A DNA stretch of 64,000 bases from Prevotella sp. tc2-28 (GTDB lineage Bacteria > Bacteroidota > Bacteroidia > Bacteroidales > Bacteroidaceae). A program made the position numbers and the translations under genes. The notes beneath the pieces are model-generated. The model was not told the origin of the DNA, ran no database searches, and saw only the letters and a program-made list of their open reading frames with translations. Numbering within the stretch: the stretch's first letter is position 1; each line of letters starts with the position of its first letter. Where the stretch lies: the NCBI RefSeq assembly GCF_900107705.1, contig NZ_FNRE01000013.1, positions 46,478-110,477 of the forward strand, given 5' to 3'. This document shows positions 7,115 through 16,518 of the stretch, one piece after another.

Positions 7115-9117
7115 ATCTGATAGTTTTCAATAAATTTTTCTTCTGAGATGATTGGGATGTTCAGCTCCTTTGCCTTCTTGTTCTTTCCGGAAGAGGAGGT
7201 GACATCGTTATTAATAAGGTAAGACGTGGAACCACTGACTGCCGAGGCCACCTTGCCACCCTGTGACTCGATATAGGCTTTCAGCTCGTTGCGATTCTTG
7301 TAATGGTGTACGTCGCCCGTGATGACGAAGGTCAGTCCCTCGCAACGGTTTCCCTTGGGCGAGTTGTCGGCCTGCGTCACGCTGATTTTCTCCATCAGGT
7401 GACGATAGCGCGTCAGGTTGTGCTCGTCGCGGAACCAGCGTACAAAGGATGCCGACTTCTCAGGACCAATGCCATTGACGTGGGCAAAAACCTCCTGAGG
7501 CTCGGCTTGGGGAGAGAAAAGGTCAGCACCAGCCTTTGTGGCCTCGAAGACCAAGTCTGCCAAGGGATAGGCTGACAGCAGCCGCTTGCAGACGTCCAGT
7601 CCACAAAGGGGAATGTTCAGGGCGTAAAGCAATCGGTGTGCCTCCACGTCGCGCGACTTGTCGATAGAGCGCATGATGTTGGAAGCCGACTTCTCGCCAA
7701 AGCCTTCCATCTGAGCCAGTTCGCGGATGTGGCTTCTCAGTTCGTAGATGTCGGCATACTCGCTGACCCATCCCAAGTTGATAAACTTCGAGAGTGTCTG
7801 TTCGGAGATGCCGTCGATGTTCATGCCCTCCTTCGACACGAAGCGGGCAAACTTACGAAGTTGTTTGGCAGGACATTCACCATTGGTGCAGTGGAGCGTC
7901 TTCGTACCACTGACCTCGCTTACCTTGACAACGGCAGGAGCGTGACATACCGGACACTCTTCAGGAATGCAGAATGAGCCAACAGCCGCTTCGACCTTAA
8001 TGACCTTCGGGATAATCTTATTAGCCTTGATGACGCTGATGCGCGTTCCTGTGGCACCGATGCCCAGTCGTTCACACTCGCTGATGTTACACAGCGAGGC
8101 GCGCTTGACAGTAGTGCCCTCCAACTCAACGGGTTCGAAAATGGCGACAGGCGAGATGGTAGAGGCGGCACACGACCACTCTATCTCTTTGAGCGTGGTC
8201 TCTGCTGCTTCGTCTTGCCATTTGAAAGCCAGACCGGCTCGCGTGGCATGGTGTCCGGTGATGGAGCCTGTCTGCGCATAGACGGTGTCGTCGTAGCAGA
8301 TAACGAGTCCGTCGACAGGGAAGGGATTCTGCTTTGTGGTAACTTCCTTGGTAAATGCCGTGATGCACTCTTCCACGGAACCGATGTCAGGCGTGTTGAC
8401 TAACTGTCTCTCCACAGTGTTGAATCCTTGATGGTCGAGCCAGTCCATGCGTCCGCCCCAAGAGTTGATGTCCTCTTCGGTATATACTAAGGTGAATGGA
8501 ATCCATTGGATATGTCGTTGTCGCACCTCCTCGACGTCTTTCAGCGTGAGTGATCCCGAGGCCAGGTTGCGTGGGTTGGCATAGTCCTCGCCGCTCTCCA
8601 TGAGGAATCGGTCGAAGTCGTCGTAGGAGATGACTGCCTCGCCACGAATGACGGTATGTCCCTGAGCAGGAATTGTGGCAGGAATGCCGCTGATGGCAGA
8701 GGCCAGATGCGTGATATTGGTGCCGATATGTCCGTTGCCACGGGTGACCACCTTTGTCAGTTTGCCGTTGTCGTAGGTGACCACCAGCGTCAGACCATCC
8801 AGTTTCCACGAAATCCAGATGGGCTTCTGCTCGGCCCATTTCACCAAGTCAGTAGTCTTCTTGGTCTTAGCCAGTGAGAGTGCAGCAAACTCATGCTCCT
8901 CTTTCTGGCCGGCGATGCTGTCTTCCGAAACTTTCTGGGTAGGAGAATCGGGCAGGGTAGTGCCTGTCTCCTGTTCCAGGAGTCGCAGTTCGTCGAAACG
9001 GGCATCCCACTCGTAGTCCGTCATACGCTCGCCCAAACCGTTATAATAGGCTTCGCTGGCCTCGTTCAACTCGCGGACGAGTTGTTGCATTCTGAGTATC
9101 TTCTCGTCAGTATTCAT
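7111..9117 (-). CDS. ligA: NAD-dependent DNA ligase, divergent LigA
   Basis: 668 residues with the full LigA order: Ia domain (YYNGLGERMTDYEWD near 24-38), adenylation domain with Lys105 in SWKLDG as the adenylated residue, NPRNLASGSL, OB fold, a four-Cys zinc finger (CPVCHAP then HCTNGECP), helix-hairpin-helix repeats (AQMEGFGEKSASNI) and a C-terminal BRCT domain (LTFVITGDVHHYKNR). Several usually invariant stretches are altered: the segment before KLDG reads ALSLAKTKK instead of the common MLSLDN form, and the VKVDD segment is ICYDDT. It may therefore be a second, specialised ligase. It sits between hisB and metY in an overlapping operon. Confidence 0.88.
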   Translation of the reverse strand: MNTDEKILRMQQLVRELNEASEAYYNGLGERMTDYEWDARFDELRLLEQETGTTLPDSPTQKVSEDSIAGQKEEHEFAALSLAKTKKTTDLVKWAEQKPIWISWKLDGLTLVVTYDNGKLTKVVTRGNGHIGTNITHLASAISGIPATIPAQGHTVIRGEAVISYDDFDRFLMESGEDYANPRNLASGSLTLKDVEEVRQRHIQWIPFTLVYTEEDINSWGGRMDWLDHQGFNTVERQLVNTPDIGSVEECITAFTKEVTTKQNPFPVDGLVICYDDTVYAQTGSITGHHATRAGLAFKWQDEAAETTLKEIEWSCAASTISPVAIFEPVELEGTTVKRASLCNISECERLGIGATGTRISVIKANKIIPKVIKVEAAVGSFCIPEECPVCHAPAVVKVSEVSGTKTLHCTNGECPAKQLRKFARFVSKEGMNIDGISEQTLSKFINLGWVSEYADIYELRSHIRELAQMEGFGEKSASNIMRSIDKSRDVEAHRLLYALNIPLCGLDVCKRLLSAYPLADLVFEATKAGADLFSPQAEPQEVFAHVNGIGPEKSASFVRWFRDEHNLTRYRHLMEKISVTQADNSPKGNRCEGLTFVITGDVHHYKNRNELKAYIESQGGKVASAVSGSTSYLINNDVTSSSGKNKKAKELNIPIISEEKFIENYQI

Positions 9118-9122
9118 AAAGA

Positions 9123-10181
9123 TTATAACAATCCTTTGGTGGAAGGCAGCTCATAGTGATAGACATCACGGCGTACTGCCATTTTCAGTGCACGAGCCAA
9201 TGCCTTGAAGATGCCTTCTATCTTGTGGTGCTCATTCTGTCCTTCGGCTTTGATGTTCAGATTCATCTTAGCGGCATCGCTGAGGCTCTTGAAGAAATGC
9301 AGGAACATCTCCGTAGGCATCTCGCCAATCTTCTCACGGTGGAACTCTGCGTCCCAAACCAGCCAGGGGCGACCACCGAAGTCCAGGCATACGGAACAGA
9401 GACAGTCGTCCATAGGCAAGGCATAGCCATAGCGCTCAATGCCTCGCTTGTCGCCCAATGCTCTGAGCAGACACTCGCCCAACGCCAAAGCAGTATCCTC
9501 GATGGTGTGGTGCTCGTCAACGTGCAGGTCGCCTTTCACGCGGATGGTCAGATCCATCATGCCGTGTTTGCCAATCTGTTCCAGCATGTGGTCGAAGAAT
9601 CCCAGTCCCGTCTGAATGTCGCAGTGCCCGTTTCCGTCCAAGTCCACCTTGATATAGATGTCTGTTTCCTTGGTGGTGCGCTGAACTTCTGCCGTGCGTT
9701 CTCCGCCATAGGCAATGGCAGCCACCTTGTCCCAGTCGCCCACTTGTAGGAATCTGCATCCGATGTTCTCGGCAAACTGTCGGTCAGTCTCCCTGTCACC
9801 GATGACGTAGCTGTGTGCGATGTCGTATTCGGGATTGTTCATGTATTTCTCCACGAGTCCTGTGTTTGGCTTGCGCGTAGGAGCATTGTCCTCAGGGAAA
9901 TGAGGGTCTATCAGAATGTCGTCAAACACGACACCCTCGCCCTTCAATGTGTCGAGGATGAAGTTGTGAACAGGCCAGAAAGTGTCCTCTGGGAAAGCAT
10001 CGGTGCCCAGTCCGTCCTGATTGCTGACCATCACGAACAGGTAGTCCGTATGCTGTCGCAGGAATACGAGGCTACTGATGGCTCGCGGTACGAACTGCAG
10101 TTTCTCAAAGGCATCAATCTGCTCGTCGGCAGGTTCGCGGATAATGGTTCCGTCGCGGTCGATAAAAAGTATCTTTTTCAT
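9123..10181 (-). CDS. hisB: bifunctional histidinol-phosphatase / imidazoleglycerol-phosphate dehydratase
   Basis: 352 residues with the two HisB halves. The N-terminal HAD phosphatase domain opens [11 protein letters not shown], with the catalytic Asp in the DxD position, and continues to about residue 165. The dehydratase domain carries the paired His-rich metal motifs [22 protein letters not shown] and [12 protein letters not shown]. It catalyses the sixth and eighth steps of histidine synthesis. The other his genes are not in the window. It overlaps the upstream membrane-protein gene by 4 bases and precedes ligA by 5. Confidence 0.95.
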   Translation of the reverse strand: MKKILFIDRDGTIIREPADEQIDAFEKLQFVPRAISSLVFLRQHTDYLFVMVSNQDGLGTDAFPEDTFWPVHNFILDTLKGEGVVFDDILIDPHFPEDNAPTRKPNTGLVEKYMNNPEYDIAHSYVIGDRETDRQFAENIGCRFLQVGDWDKVAAIAYGGERTAEVQRTTKETDIYIKVDLDGNGHCDIQTGLGFFDHMLEQIGKHGMMDLTIRVKGDLHVDEHHTIEDTALALGECLLRALGDKRGIERYGYALPMDDCLCSVCLDFGGRPWLVWDAEFHREKIGEMPTEMFLHFFKSLSDAAKMNLNIKAEGQNEHHKIEGIFKALARALKMAVRRDVYHYELPSTKGLL

Positions 10182-10861
10182 AAATTATTGAATGTTCTGT
10201 TTTGTTTCTCACGGTCACGTTGCCTGGTCTCTACGGAGCCGTATGCATAATAACCAACAACCAACAGGATGAGCAGGACGTAGACTTGTAGGAAGGCTGC
10301 CAACAGCCAGGTAGCGCCAGCCATCCACGGAAAACAGGTCGGCAATCCCAAGGGATCACCTATCAGAGTGCCCATCTGAGCCTGGATACATGCTGTTGTC
10401 AGGATAATGACTGGCAGGCTGAGCAACAGGCAGACGGGTACGAGGACGATAAATCCCAACAACAGGATGCCTAACGTCAAAGCCCAATGTCTGAGGGCAG
10501 CTCTTACTGCCTGTTTCATTCTTTGGAACAGTTGGAGGCGGCGCCCTGCGCTTCTGCCAATCATCACCAGCAAGGCAAGATTTACCACCATCAGGAGTAC
10601 CACACCCCCAATGAGCGGCAAGTGCTCCTGCACCACCATCCACCGGTAGCCAGGCAATATCAACAACTGTAATCCTACCGGAATCAGGTAGGTGGTCAAT
10701 AGCGCGCCGGTAATGGCAGCAATCAGGCAGAAGGCCAGTGTGAAGGGCCATGTGGCTTTGAAAATCTTGCGAAATGAGGACGTATAAAAGTGCAGTGCTG
10801 TCGTGATAACACTCCGATAGCCTCGCTCTTTCATCAGGGTTGTTTCTTTTTGTTTTTCCAT
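10178..10861 (-). CDS. integral membrane protein of unknown function
   Basis: 227 residues with about five or six hydrophobic segments (for example [20 protein letters not shown] near 40-60, [40 protein letters not shown]) and a basic C-terminal tail. No family was recognised. It is the first gene of the operon leading into hisB, overlapping it by 4 bases, and has a TACCTTTG -7 box about 30 bases upstream. Confidence 0.8.
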   Translation of the reverse strand: MEKQKETTLMKERGYRSVITTALHFYTSSFRKIFKATWPFTLAFCLIAAITGALLTTYLIPVGLQLLILPGYRWMVVQEHLPLIGGVVLLMVVNLALLVMIGRSAGRRLQLFQRMKQAVRAALRHWALTLGILLLGFIVLVPVCLLLSLPVIILTTACIQAQMGTLIGDPLGLPTCFPWMAGATWLLAAFLQVYVLLILLVVGYYAYGSVETRQRDREKQNRTFNNL

Positions 10862-10889
10862 CTTTTCGAACTATTTTTTCCTAAGAGTG

Positions 10890-10920
10890 TTGCAAAGGTA
10901 GGCATTTTTTCGTATCTTTG
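10890..10920. promoter_or_regulatory. divergent promoter pair
   Basis: Plus strand: TTG at 10890-10892, a 20-base spacer and TATCTTTG at 10913-10920, serving the gene at 10942. Minus strand: TACCTTTG (10900-10893), serving the gene starting at 10861. The two -7 boxes are only 12 bases apart, so the promoters probably compete for polymerase. Confidence 0.75.
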
Positions 10921-10941
10921 CACCATCTTTAAAGATAAATT

Positions 10942-11925
10942 ATGAAAATATTACAATGGGGCTTCATTGGATGTGGTGAAGTGACGGAGAAGAAAAGTGG
11001 TCCTGCATTCTCGGATGTAGAGGGCTCGAGCGTGGTGGCAGTCGCCAGCAGACACGAGAAAAATGCGCGTAGCTATGCCGAGCGACACGGTATTCCCAAA
11101 TGGTATACCGACGCTCAGGAACTGATTGACGATCCCGACGTCAACGCGATTTACATTGCCACGCCTCCCAGTAGCCACGCCACCTATGCCATCATGGCGA
11201 TGAAAGCAGGTAAACCCGTCTATGTGGAGAAACCGCTTGCTGCTTCGTATGAAGATTGTGCCCGCATCAACCGCGTGAGCGAGGAGACGGGTGTACCCTG
11301 TTTTGTGGCTTATTATCGTCGTTACCTGCCTTATTTCCAAAAGGTCAAGGACATTGTGGACAATGGCGTCATCGGCAAGACCATTAACGTACAGATTCGT
11401 TTTGCCGTTCCCCCTCGTGAACTGGACTATGCCAAGAATGGACAACTCCCATGGCGTCTGCAACCAGACATTGCCGGAGGTGGTTATTTCTACGACTTGG
11501 CTCCTCATCAGCTCGATTTGCTGCAACACATCTATGGCGTCATCACCGAGGCCCGTGGCATTTGTGCTAATCGTGGCGGACTCTATGAAGCAGAAGACTC
11601 CGTCTGTGCGTGCTTCGAGTTTGAGGGAGGACTGCCTGGCAGTGGCTCATGGTGCTTCGTGGCTCATGAGTCTGCGCGTGAGGATCGCATAGAGATTATA
11701 GGAGACCGAGGCTCTGTCAGTTTCTCGGTATTCGACTATGAGCCTATTAAGTTACATACCAGCGAGGGTTTGGAGACCATTACCATCCCCAATCCTCCCT
11801 ATGTGCAGTATCCTATCATCAAGAGTGTATGTGAACACCTTCAAGGTATCGGGCTCTGCGAGTGCACCAGTGTGTCGGCAACGCCCGTCAACTGGGTCAT
11901 GGACCGTATCTTAGGAAAGTTCTGA
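10942..11925 (+). CDS. Gfo/Idh/MocA family NAD(P)-dependent oxidoreductase
   Basis: 327 residues. The N-terminal Rossmann fold begins WGFIGCGEVTEKKSGPA and the cofactor-binding part ends with GKPVYVEKPLA, the EKP motif typical of the family. The C-terminal alpha/beta domain contains GGGYFYDLAPHQLDLL, where the Asp and His take the catalytic positions. Substrate is probably a sugar, an inositol or a derivative. It is the first gene of a run continuing through DUF4421, DUF1460, DUF1232 and FAD-oxidoreductase genes. Confidence 0.92.
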   Translation: MKILQWGFIGCGEVTEKKSGPAFSDVEGSSVVAVASRHEKNARSYAERHGIPKWYTDAQELIDDPDVNAIYIATPPSSHATYAIMAMKAGKPVYVEKPLAASYEDCARINRVSEETGVPCFVAYYRRYLPYFQKVKDIVDNGVIGKTINVQIRFAVPPRELDYAKNGQLPWRLQPDIAGGGYFYDLAPHQLDLLQHIYGVITEARGICANRGGLYEAEDSVCACFEFEGGLPGSGSWCFVAHESAREDRIEIIGDRGSVSFSVFDYEPIKLHTSEGLETITIPNPPYVQYPIIKSVCEHLQGIGLCECTSVSATPVNWVMDRILGKF

Positions 11926-11941
11926 AAACGAGAGAGGACGA

Positions 11942-13054
11942 ATGCGACGACTGGTGACGATAGTGCTGACGATGATGTGGCTTGGGGCTTGGGCTTCCGA
12001 TACGCTCAACATTGACCAGCCCGACACGTTGACATTCCAACAGCCCAAGAAGGAGAGCAGCTGGTTGCGCCGCACCATTCGTGGCTTCAGCTATATCGAC
12101 GAGAATTATGTGGAGCCGCAACACTACAACTGGTCGGTAATGGCACTGGGACGATACACGTGGGACTTCTATCGTCTCCGGTCTACAGGCGAAGAAGGTC
12201 AGTCGGTGTCTTTCTCACCACGTCATATCTTCAAGGTGGGTCCCTATTTCGGCTGGCGCTGGATATTCCTGGGCTACACGCTCGACTTGCGGAACATCAG
12301 CCTGAACTTCTCCTCCTCAGGATGGAAGGGCATTGATGCCAGTATCTACAGTGCACAGATAGGTGCGGACATCTATTATCACCACACCCGCAACAACTAC
12401 ATGCTGCGTGAGGTGGATTTGGGAAAAGGGGTTAAGGAGCGCCTGCTCGAAGAACTGTCCTTCGATGGTTTCAATGTGGGTACTACAGGAGTCAGTCTCT
12501 ATTACATCTTCAACCATCAGCGCTTCTCCTATCCTGCGGCCTTTGCCCAGAGTACCTGCCAGAAGATCAGCTGTGGTTCGTGGATGGCCGGACTCGGCTA
12601 TATGAGCAACAACCTGGAGTTTGATCATGAGGCTTTCCAGGAACTGGTGGACGAGCGCTATGGCAAGCAGAAGGTGAAACTGGATAGTGCACTGATGTTT
12701 AACAGCGTGAAGTATTACAACATCAACGCCTCCGTGGGCTACGCCTACAACTGGGTGTTTGCACGCAACTGCTTGTTCTGTGCCAGCGGATCAGTAGCTC
12801 TCGCCTACAAGAAGAGTCGTGGTGAGACGGCAAATGACGACAAGGGCGGATTCGATATTGACAATTTCAATTTGGATGCTATCGGACGCTTCGGACTGGT
12901 TTACAACAATACCAGATGGTATGCTGGTGCAAGTGCCATCGTGCGCTCCTACAATTATCGGAAAGAGCGCTTTGTGGCAAATAATGTGCTGGGCGAGGTG
13001 TGTATCTATATCGGTTATAACTTCGGACTCCGGTCGCGCTATAAAAAGAAATGA
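11942..13054 (+). CDS. DUF4421 family outer-membrane/envelope protein
   Basis: 370 residues with a cleavable signal peptide (MRRLVTIVLTMMWLGAWAS) and alternating aromatic beta strands typical of an outer-membrane barrel (YFGWRWIFLGYTLDLRN, SLYYIFNHQRFSY, GLVYNNTRWYAGASAIV). The pattern fits the Bacteroidetes DUF4421 family, whose role is unknown. Its last 4 bases overlap the start of the DUF1460 gene, indicating coupled translation. Confidence 0.85.
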   Translation: MRRLVTIVLTMMWLGAWASDTLNIDQPDTLTFQQPKKESSWLRRTIRGFSYIDENYVEPQHYNWSVMALGRYTWDFYRLRSTGEEGQSVSFSPRHIFKVGPYFGWRWIFLGYTLDLRNISLNFSSSGWKGIDASIYSAQIGADIYYHHTRNNYMLREVDLGKGVKERLLEELSFDGFNVGTTGVSLYYIFNHQRFSYPAAFAQSTCQKISCGSWMAGLGYMSNNLEFDHEAFQELVDERYGKQKVKLDSALMFNSVKYYNINASVGYAYNWVFARNCLFCASGSVALAYKKSRGETANDDKGGFDIDNFNLDAIGRFGLVYNNTRWYAGASAIVRSYNYRKERFVANNVLGEVCIYIGYNFGLRSRYKKK

Positions 13055-13893
13055 CTATGAAGAGATATATAATAGGAATGATGGTTCTGCTGTTGAGCCT
13101 TTCGGTTTCAGCACAGACAACCTATACGAAGGCTGACAGCCTGACCGTCTGCCGGCTGTTGAAGGAGGCTCCTGCCAATGCTTCCACCTTATGGTTCGCA
13201 CGCCAATTCCATGGTGTGCCTTATGTAGCACACACCCTGGAGGTGAACGACCGCGAACAACTGGTTGTCAACACTCGACAGTTGGATTGCACAACCCTTG
13301 TCGAGACGGTAACGGCATTGACGCTGTGTGTCAAGCAGGAGAAGCGCCAGTGGACTGACTATCTGCAGGCATTGCGCATTCTGCGCTATCGTCAGGGTGT
13401 GCTGAACGGCTATCCCAGTCGACTGCACTATTTCACCGACTGGATTCTGGATAAGCAACAGATGGGACTCGTTGAGGAGATTCAGCGGCCCAATCCTCCC
13501 TTCACGGCTCTTCAGCACATCAACGTCAACTTCATGAGTCAGCATCCAGGAAGTTATAAGGCACTGAAGGCGAACCCTTCGCTGGTGAAAGAAATTCGCC
13601 AGCAGGAAAAGGCGCTCACAGGCAAGACATTCCGCTATATCCCCAAACTTGCTGTCAAGAATACCCAGCTGATGCGGCAGACGGTGAAGGACGGTGATAT
13701 CATTGCCATTACCTGCAAGAAAAAAGGGTTGGAGATCGCCCACCTGGGCTTTGCCGTATGGCAGAAGGACGGACTCCACCTGCTCAATGCCTCGCAACTG
13801 CATCACAAAGTGGTGACAGAACCCATGCCCCTTCGTCAGTATTTACAGAAGCATTCCACCCATACAGGCATTCGTGTCATCAGAATAAAATAG
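13051..13893 (+). CDS. DUF1460 (N-acetylmuramoyl-L-alanine amidase-like) protein
   Basis: 280 residues with a signal peptide ending SVSAQ near residue 22. The segment LVVNTRQLDCTTLVETV (near residues 70-86) holds the conserved Cys of the DUF1460 family, and LEIAHLGFAVWQKDG the conserved His region; this is a papain/NlpC-like arrangement reported to act on peptidoglycan fragments. It would act in the periplasm or be lipid-associated. Followed by an octamer array and the DUF1232 gene. Confidence 0.85.
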   Translation: MTMKRYIIGMMVLLLSLSVSAQTTYTKADSLTVCRLLKEAPANASTLWFARQFHGVPYVAHTLEVNDREQLVVNTRQLDCTTLVETVTALTLCVKQEKRQWTDYLQALRILRYRQGVLNGYPSRLHYFTDWILDKQQMGLVEEIQRPNPPFTALQHINVNFMSQHPGSYKALKANPSLVKEIRQQEKALTGKTFRYIPKLAVKNTQLMRQTVKDGDIIAITCKKKGLEIAHLGFAVWQKDGLHLLNASQLHHKVVTEPMPLRQYLQKHSTHTGIRVIRIK

Positions 13894-13938
13894 TCAAATA
13901 GTCAAATAGTCAAATAGTCAATTGTCAAATAGTAAATA
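13889..13938 (+). repeat. tandem octamer array, unit TAGTCAAA
   Basis: Four tandem copies of TAGTCAAA (the last drifting to TAGTCAAT), then TGTCAAAT AGTAAAT. The array begins at the stop codon of the DUF1460 gene and ends about 10 bases before the next start. The same unit, in the same sense relative to transcription, precedes the glnN start at 35251. Confidence 0.9.
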
Positions 13939-13943
13939 ATAAG

Positions 13944-14333
13944 ATGGAATTACCCGATTTTATGAGCTATGCCAACAAGTTCTCTCAGTCGGACTTTGTT
14001 GAGAAAATTTCCAGTATTGCCAAGCGCGCCGGCGCAAAGCTGGTGTATGCCGCACTGATTCTTTATTACACGCTGCAGAGCGACAAGGTGAGCACCGCTA
14101 ACAAGGCGATGATTATCGGAGCACTGGGTTATATGATCAGTCCCCTCGACGTCATCCCCGATGCAATCCCCATTGCCGGTCTTAGCGACGACCTCGCCGT
14201 GCTGTTGTTCGTGCTGAAGAAGGTATGGACTGATATCGACCCCGATATCCAGACAAAGGCGAAGGAGAAGCTTGCCAAGTGGTTTGACGAAGACGAGATA
14301 GACGAGATTAACGACCTGTTCAAGGCAGAATAA
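13944..14333 (+). CDS. YkvA/DUF1232 family small membrane protein
   Basis: 129 residues. The centre reads MISPLDVIPDAIPIAGLSDD (near 68-87), the hallmark of the DUF1232/YkvA family, followed by a hydrophobic helix and an acidic C-terminal tail. Function unknown. The stop codon shares bases with the ATG of the next gene (TAATG). Confidence 0.92.
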   Translation: MELPDFMSYANKFSQSDFVEKISSIAKRAGAKLVYAALILYYTLQSDKVSTANKAMIIGALGYMISPLDVIPDAIPIAGLSDDLAVLLFVLKKVWTDIDPDIQTKAKEKLAKWFDEDEIDEINDLFKAE

Positions 14334-15880
14334 TGATACAGGAGTATCAAGTTAGAGTACTGCCTCCTGTAGCTGCTAATGAGCAGTCGCTACGTAGTTG
14401 GCTTGCCGACGAGTATGGCTTTGATGTGCGCACGGTGACGAGTGTGCGCATCCTGCGTCGTAGCATTGACGCTCGTCAGCGTACTATCTTTGTCAACCTG
14501 AAAGTGCGCGTCTATATCAACGAACAGCCTCAGGACGATGAATACGTTCCTGTGGATTATCCTGATGTCAGCGACAAGCCGCAAGTGATTGTCGTGGGTG
14601 CTGGTCCTGGTGGACTTTTTGCTGCGCTCCGACTGATTGAGCTTGGCTTGCGCCCCATCGTGTTGGAACGTGGTAAGGATGTGCATGAGCGCAAGAAGGA
14701 CTTGTCGCAGATTACCAAGACGCAACAGGTTGACCCTGAGAGCAACTACTGCTTTGGCGAGGGTGGGGCAGGTGCCTATAGTGATGGCAAACTCTACACC
14801 CGCAGCAAGAAGCGTGGCAATATCGAGAAGATACTCAACGTGTTCTGTCAGCATGGTGCCTCGACGAATATCCTCGCTGATGCGCATCCGCATATCGGCA
14901 CAGACAAGTTGCCGCGTGTCATTGAGAATATGCGCAACACCATCCTTCGTTGTGGTGGCGAGGTGCATTTCCAGACGAAGATGACACGGTTGCTGCTTGA
15001 AAACAATCGTGTAGTCGGCTGTGCCACAGCCGACAAGGAATATCAAGGCCCTGTTATTCTCGCCACTGGTCATTCTGCGCGCGATGTTTATCGCTATTTG
15101 GCAGAGAGCAATATTGAGATAGAGGCGAAGGGCATTGCAGTGGGAGTCCGTTTGGAACACCCGTCGATGCTCATCGACCAGATACAATACCATAACAAAC
15201 AGGGCAGGGGAAAATACCTGCCTGCTGCTGAATATTCGTTTGTCACGCAGGTCGACGGAAGGGGCGTCTACTCGTTCTGCATGTGTCCTGGTGGCTTCGT
15301 CATTCCTGCCGCTACCGACAAGCAACAAATCGTCGTCAACGGCATGTCGCCCTCGAATCGTGGCGGACAGTGGTCCAATAGCGGCATGGTGGTCGAAATT
15401 CGACCTGAGGACATCGAGGGGAATGATGCCCTGCGCGTCATGCACTTCCAGGAACAACTGGAGCGCGACTGCTGGCAACAGGGTAATATGCGCCAGACGG
15501 CACCTGCACAGCGTATGGCTGATTTTGTGAACAAGCGTCTGAGCTATGATTTGCCTCGTTCCTCTTATGCGCCAGGTTTGATATCCTCCCCCTTGCATTT
15601 CTGGTTGCCTAAAAGCATCAGCCATCGCTTGCAGGAAGGCTTCAAGCAGTTCGGTCGTCAGAGTCATGGTTTCCTGACCAACGAAGCACTGATGATTGGT
15701 GTGGAGACGCGCACCTCCAGTCCTGTGCGCATTGTGCGCAGTGCCGACACATTGATGCACGTCCGCTTGCAGGGGCTCTTCCCTTGTGGCGAGGGTGCTG
15801 GCTATGCCGGAGGAATAGTCTCGGCAGGTGTTGATGGTGAGCGCTGTGCAGAGATGTGTGCACAGTATCTGGGATTATAA
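14333..15880 (+). CDS. NAD(P)/FAD-dependent oxidoreductase (COG2509-like)
   Basis: 515 residues. An N-terminal ferredoxin-like extension (about 1-80) is followed by the FAD-binding Rossmann motif VIVVGAGPGGLFAALRL near residues 84-100. Further family stretches are CFGEGGAGAYSDGKLYTRSK, GHSARDVY, YSFCMCPGGFVIPA and the C-terminal FAD site GEGAGYAGGIVSAGVDG. This matches the uncharacterised FAD-dependent dehydrogenases of about 500 residues. Translation is coupled to the upstream DUF1232 gene. Its 3' end overlaps the convergent yigZ gene by 6 bases. Confidence 0.9.
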   Translation: MIQEYQVRVLPPVAANEQSLRSWLADEYGFDVRTVTSVRILRRSIDARQRTIFVNLKVRVYINEQPQDDEYVPVDYPDVSDKPQVIVVGAGPGGLFAALRLIELGLRPIVLERGKDVHERKKDLSQITKTQQVDPESNYCFGEGGAGAYSDGKLYTRSKKRGNIEKILNVFCQHGASTNILADAHPHIGTDKLPRVIENMRNTILRCGGEVHFQTKMTRLLLENNRVVGCATADKEYQGPVILATGHSARDVYRYLAESNIEIEAKGIAVGVRLEHPSMLIDQIQYHNKQGRGKYLPAAEYSFVTQVDGRGVYSFCMCPGGFVIPAATDKQQIVVNGMSPSNRGGQWSNSGMVVEIRPEDIEGNDALRVMHFQEQLERDCWQQGNMRQTAPAQRMADFVNKRLSYDLPRSSYAPGLISSPLHFWLPKSISHRLQEGFKQFGRQSHGFLTNEALMIGVETRTSSPVRIVRSADTLMHVRLQGLFPCGEGAGYAGGIVSAGVDGERCAEMCAQYLGL

Positions 15881-16453
15881 CAAGCTGTTCAAGCGATTGC
15901 GAAGCTGTTCGGCTTCGCTTTTTCTAATAGACAACACGATTTCGCACGTGTTGTCGTAGGTTTGTGAGAGGATGCGAGGATTCATGTCCTTCACGATGCG
16001 CATCACATCGTTCATCTGCGGATAGGCAAACGAGTATTTCACGATTTCCTCCACCTGGCGCGTCTCGACGTTAGCGTGTGCTATAGCATCGGCAGCAGCC
16101 TCGCGATAGGCTACGATGAGTCCGCTGGTGCCCAGGTTGACACCTCCGTAGTAGCGCACAACGACAATCAGGATGTCCGTCAGTTCGTTCGAGTTGATTT
16201 GTCCAAGAATGGGCTTGCCGGCTGTCGATGAAGGCTCTCCGTCGTCGTTGGCTCTGAATTCCAGCCGCTCTGCGCCCAGCATATACGCATAACAGACGTG
16301 GCGTGCATCATAGTATTTCTTGCGGTATTGCGCCACGATATCCTTCACCTCGTCCACCGTGCTGACAGGGTGAGCAAAAGCGAGGAACTTGCTCCGTTTC
16401 TCGGTGTAGTATCCCTCGCTTGTTGTTGCTATTGTCTTGAATTCGTCAGTCAT
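15875..16453 (-). CDS. yigZ: YigZ/IMPACT (UPF0029) family protein
   Basis: 192 residues with the UPF0029 pattern: KRSKFLAFAHPVSTVDEVKD, YDARHVCYAYMLG, the signature NDDGEPSSTAGKPILGQI near residues 75-92 and VVVRYYGGVNLGTSGLIVAY. The family is related to the eukaryotic translation regulator IMPACT, but bacterial function is unclear. It is the last of three minus-strand genes (HIT, DUF1015, yigZ) separated by tandem arrays. Confidence 0.92.
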   Translation of the reverse strand: MTDEFKTIATTSEGYYTEKRSKFLAFAHPVSTVDEVKDIVAQYRKKYYDARHVCYAYMLGAERLEFRANDDGEPSSTAGKPILGQINSNELTDILIVVVRYYGGVNLGTSGLIVAYREAAADAIAHANVETRQVEEIVKYSFAYPQMNDVMRIVKDMNPRILSQTYDNTCEIVLSIRKSEAEQLRNRLNSLL

Positions 16454-16457
16454 GCTT

Positions 16458-16517
16458 TTTCTAGTTCTTCTAGATGCTCTAGATATTCTAGAAGTTCTAG
16501 AGCATCTAGAGAATCTA
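16458..16517. repeat. tandem nonamer array centred on CTAG
   Basis: Seven CTAG tetramers at exact 9-base spacing (CTAGTTCTT, CTAGATGCT, CTAGATATT, CTAGAAGTT, CTAGAGCAT, CTAGAGAAT, CTAG). The middle also forms an inverted repeat with 12-base arms (AGATGCTCTAGA and its complement). It fills the whole gap between the DUF1015 and yigZ genes. Confidence 0.92.
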
Positions 16518-16518
16518 G

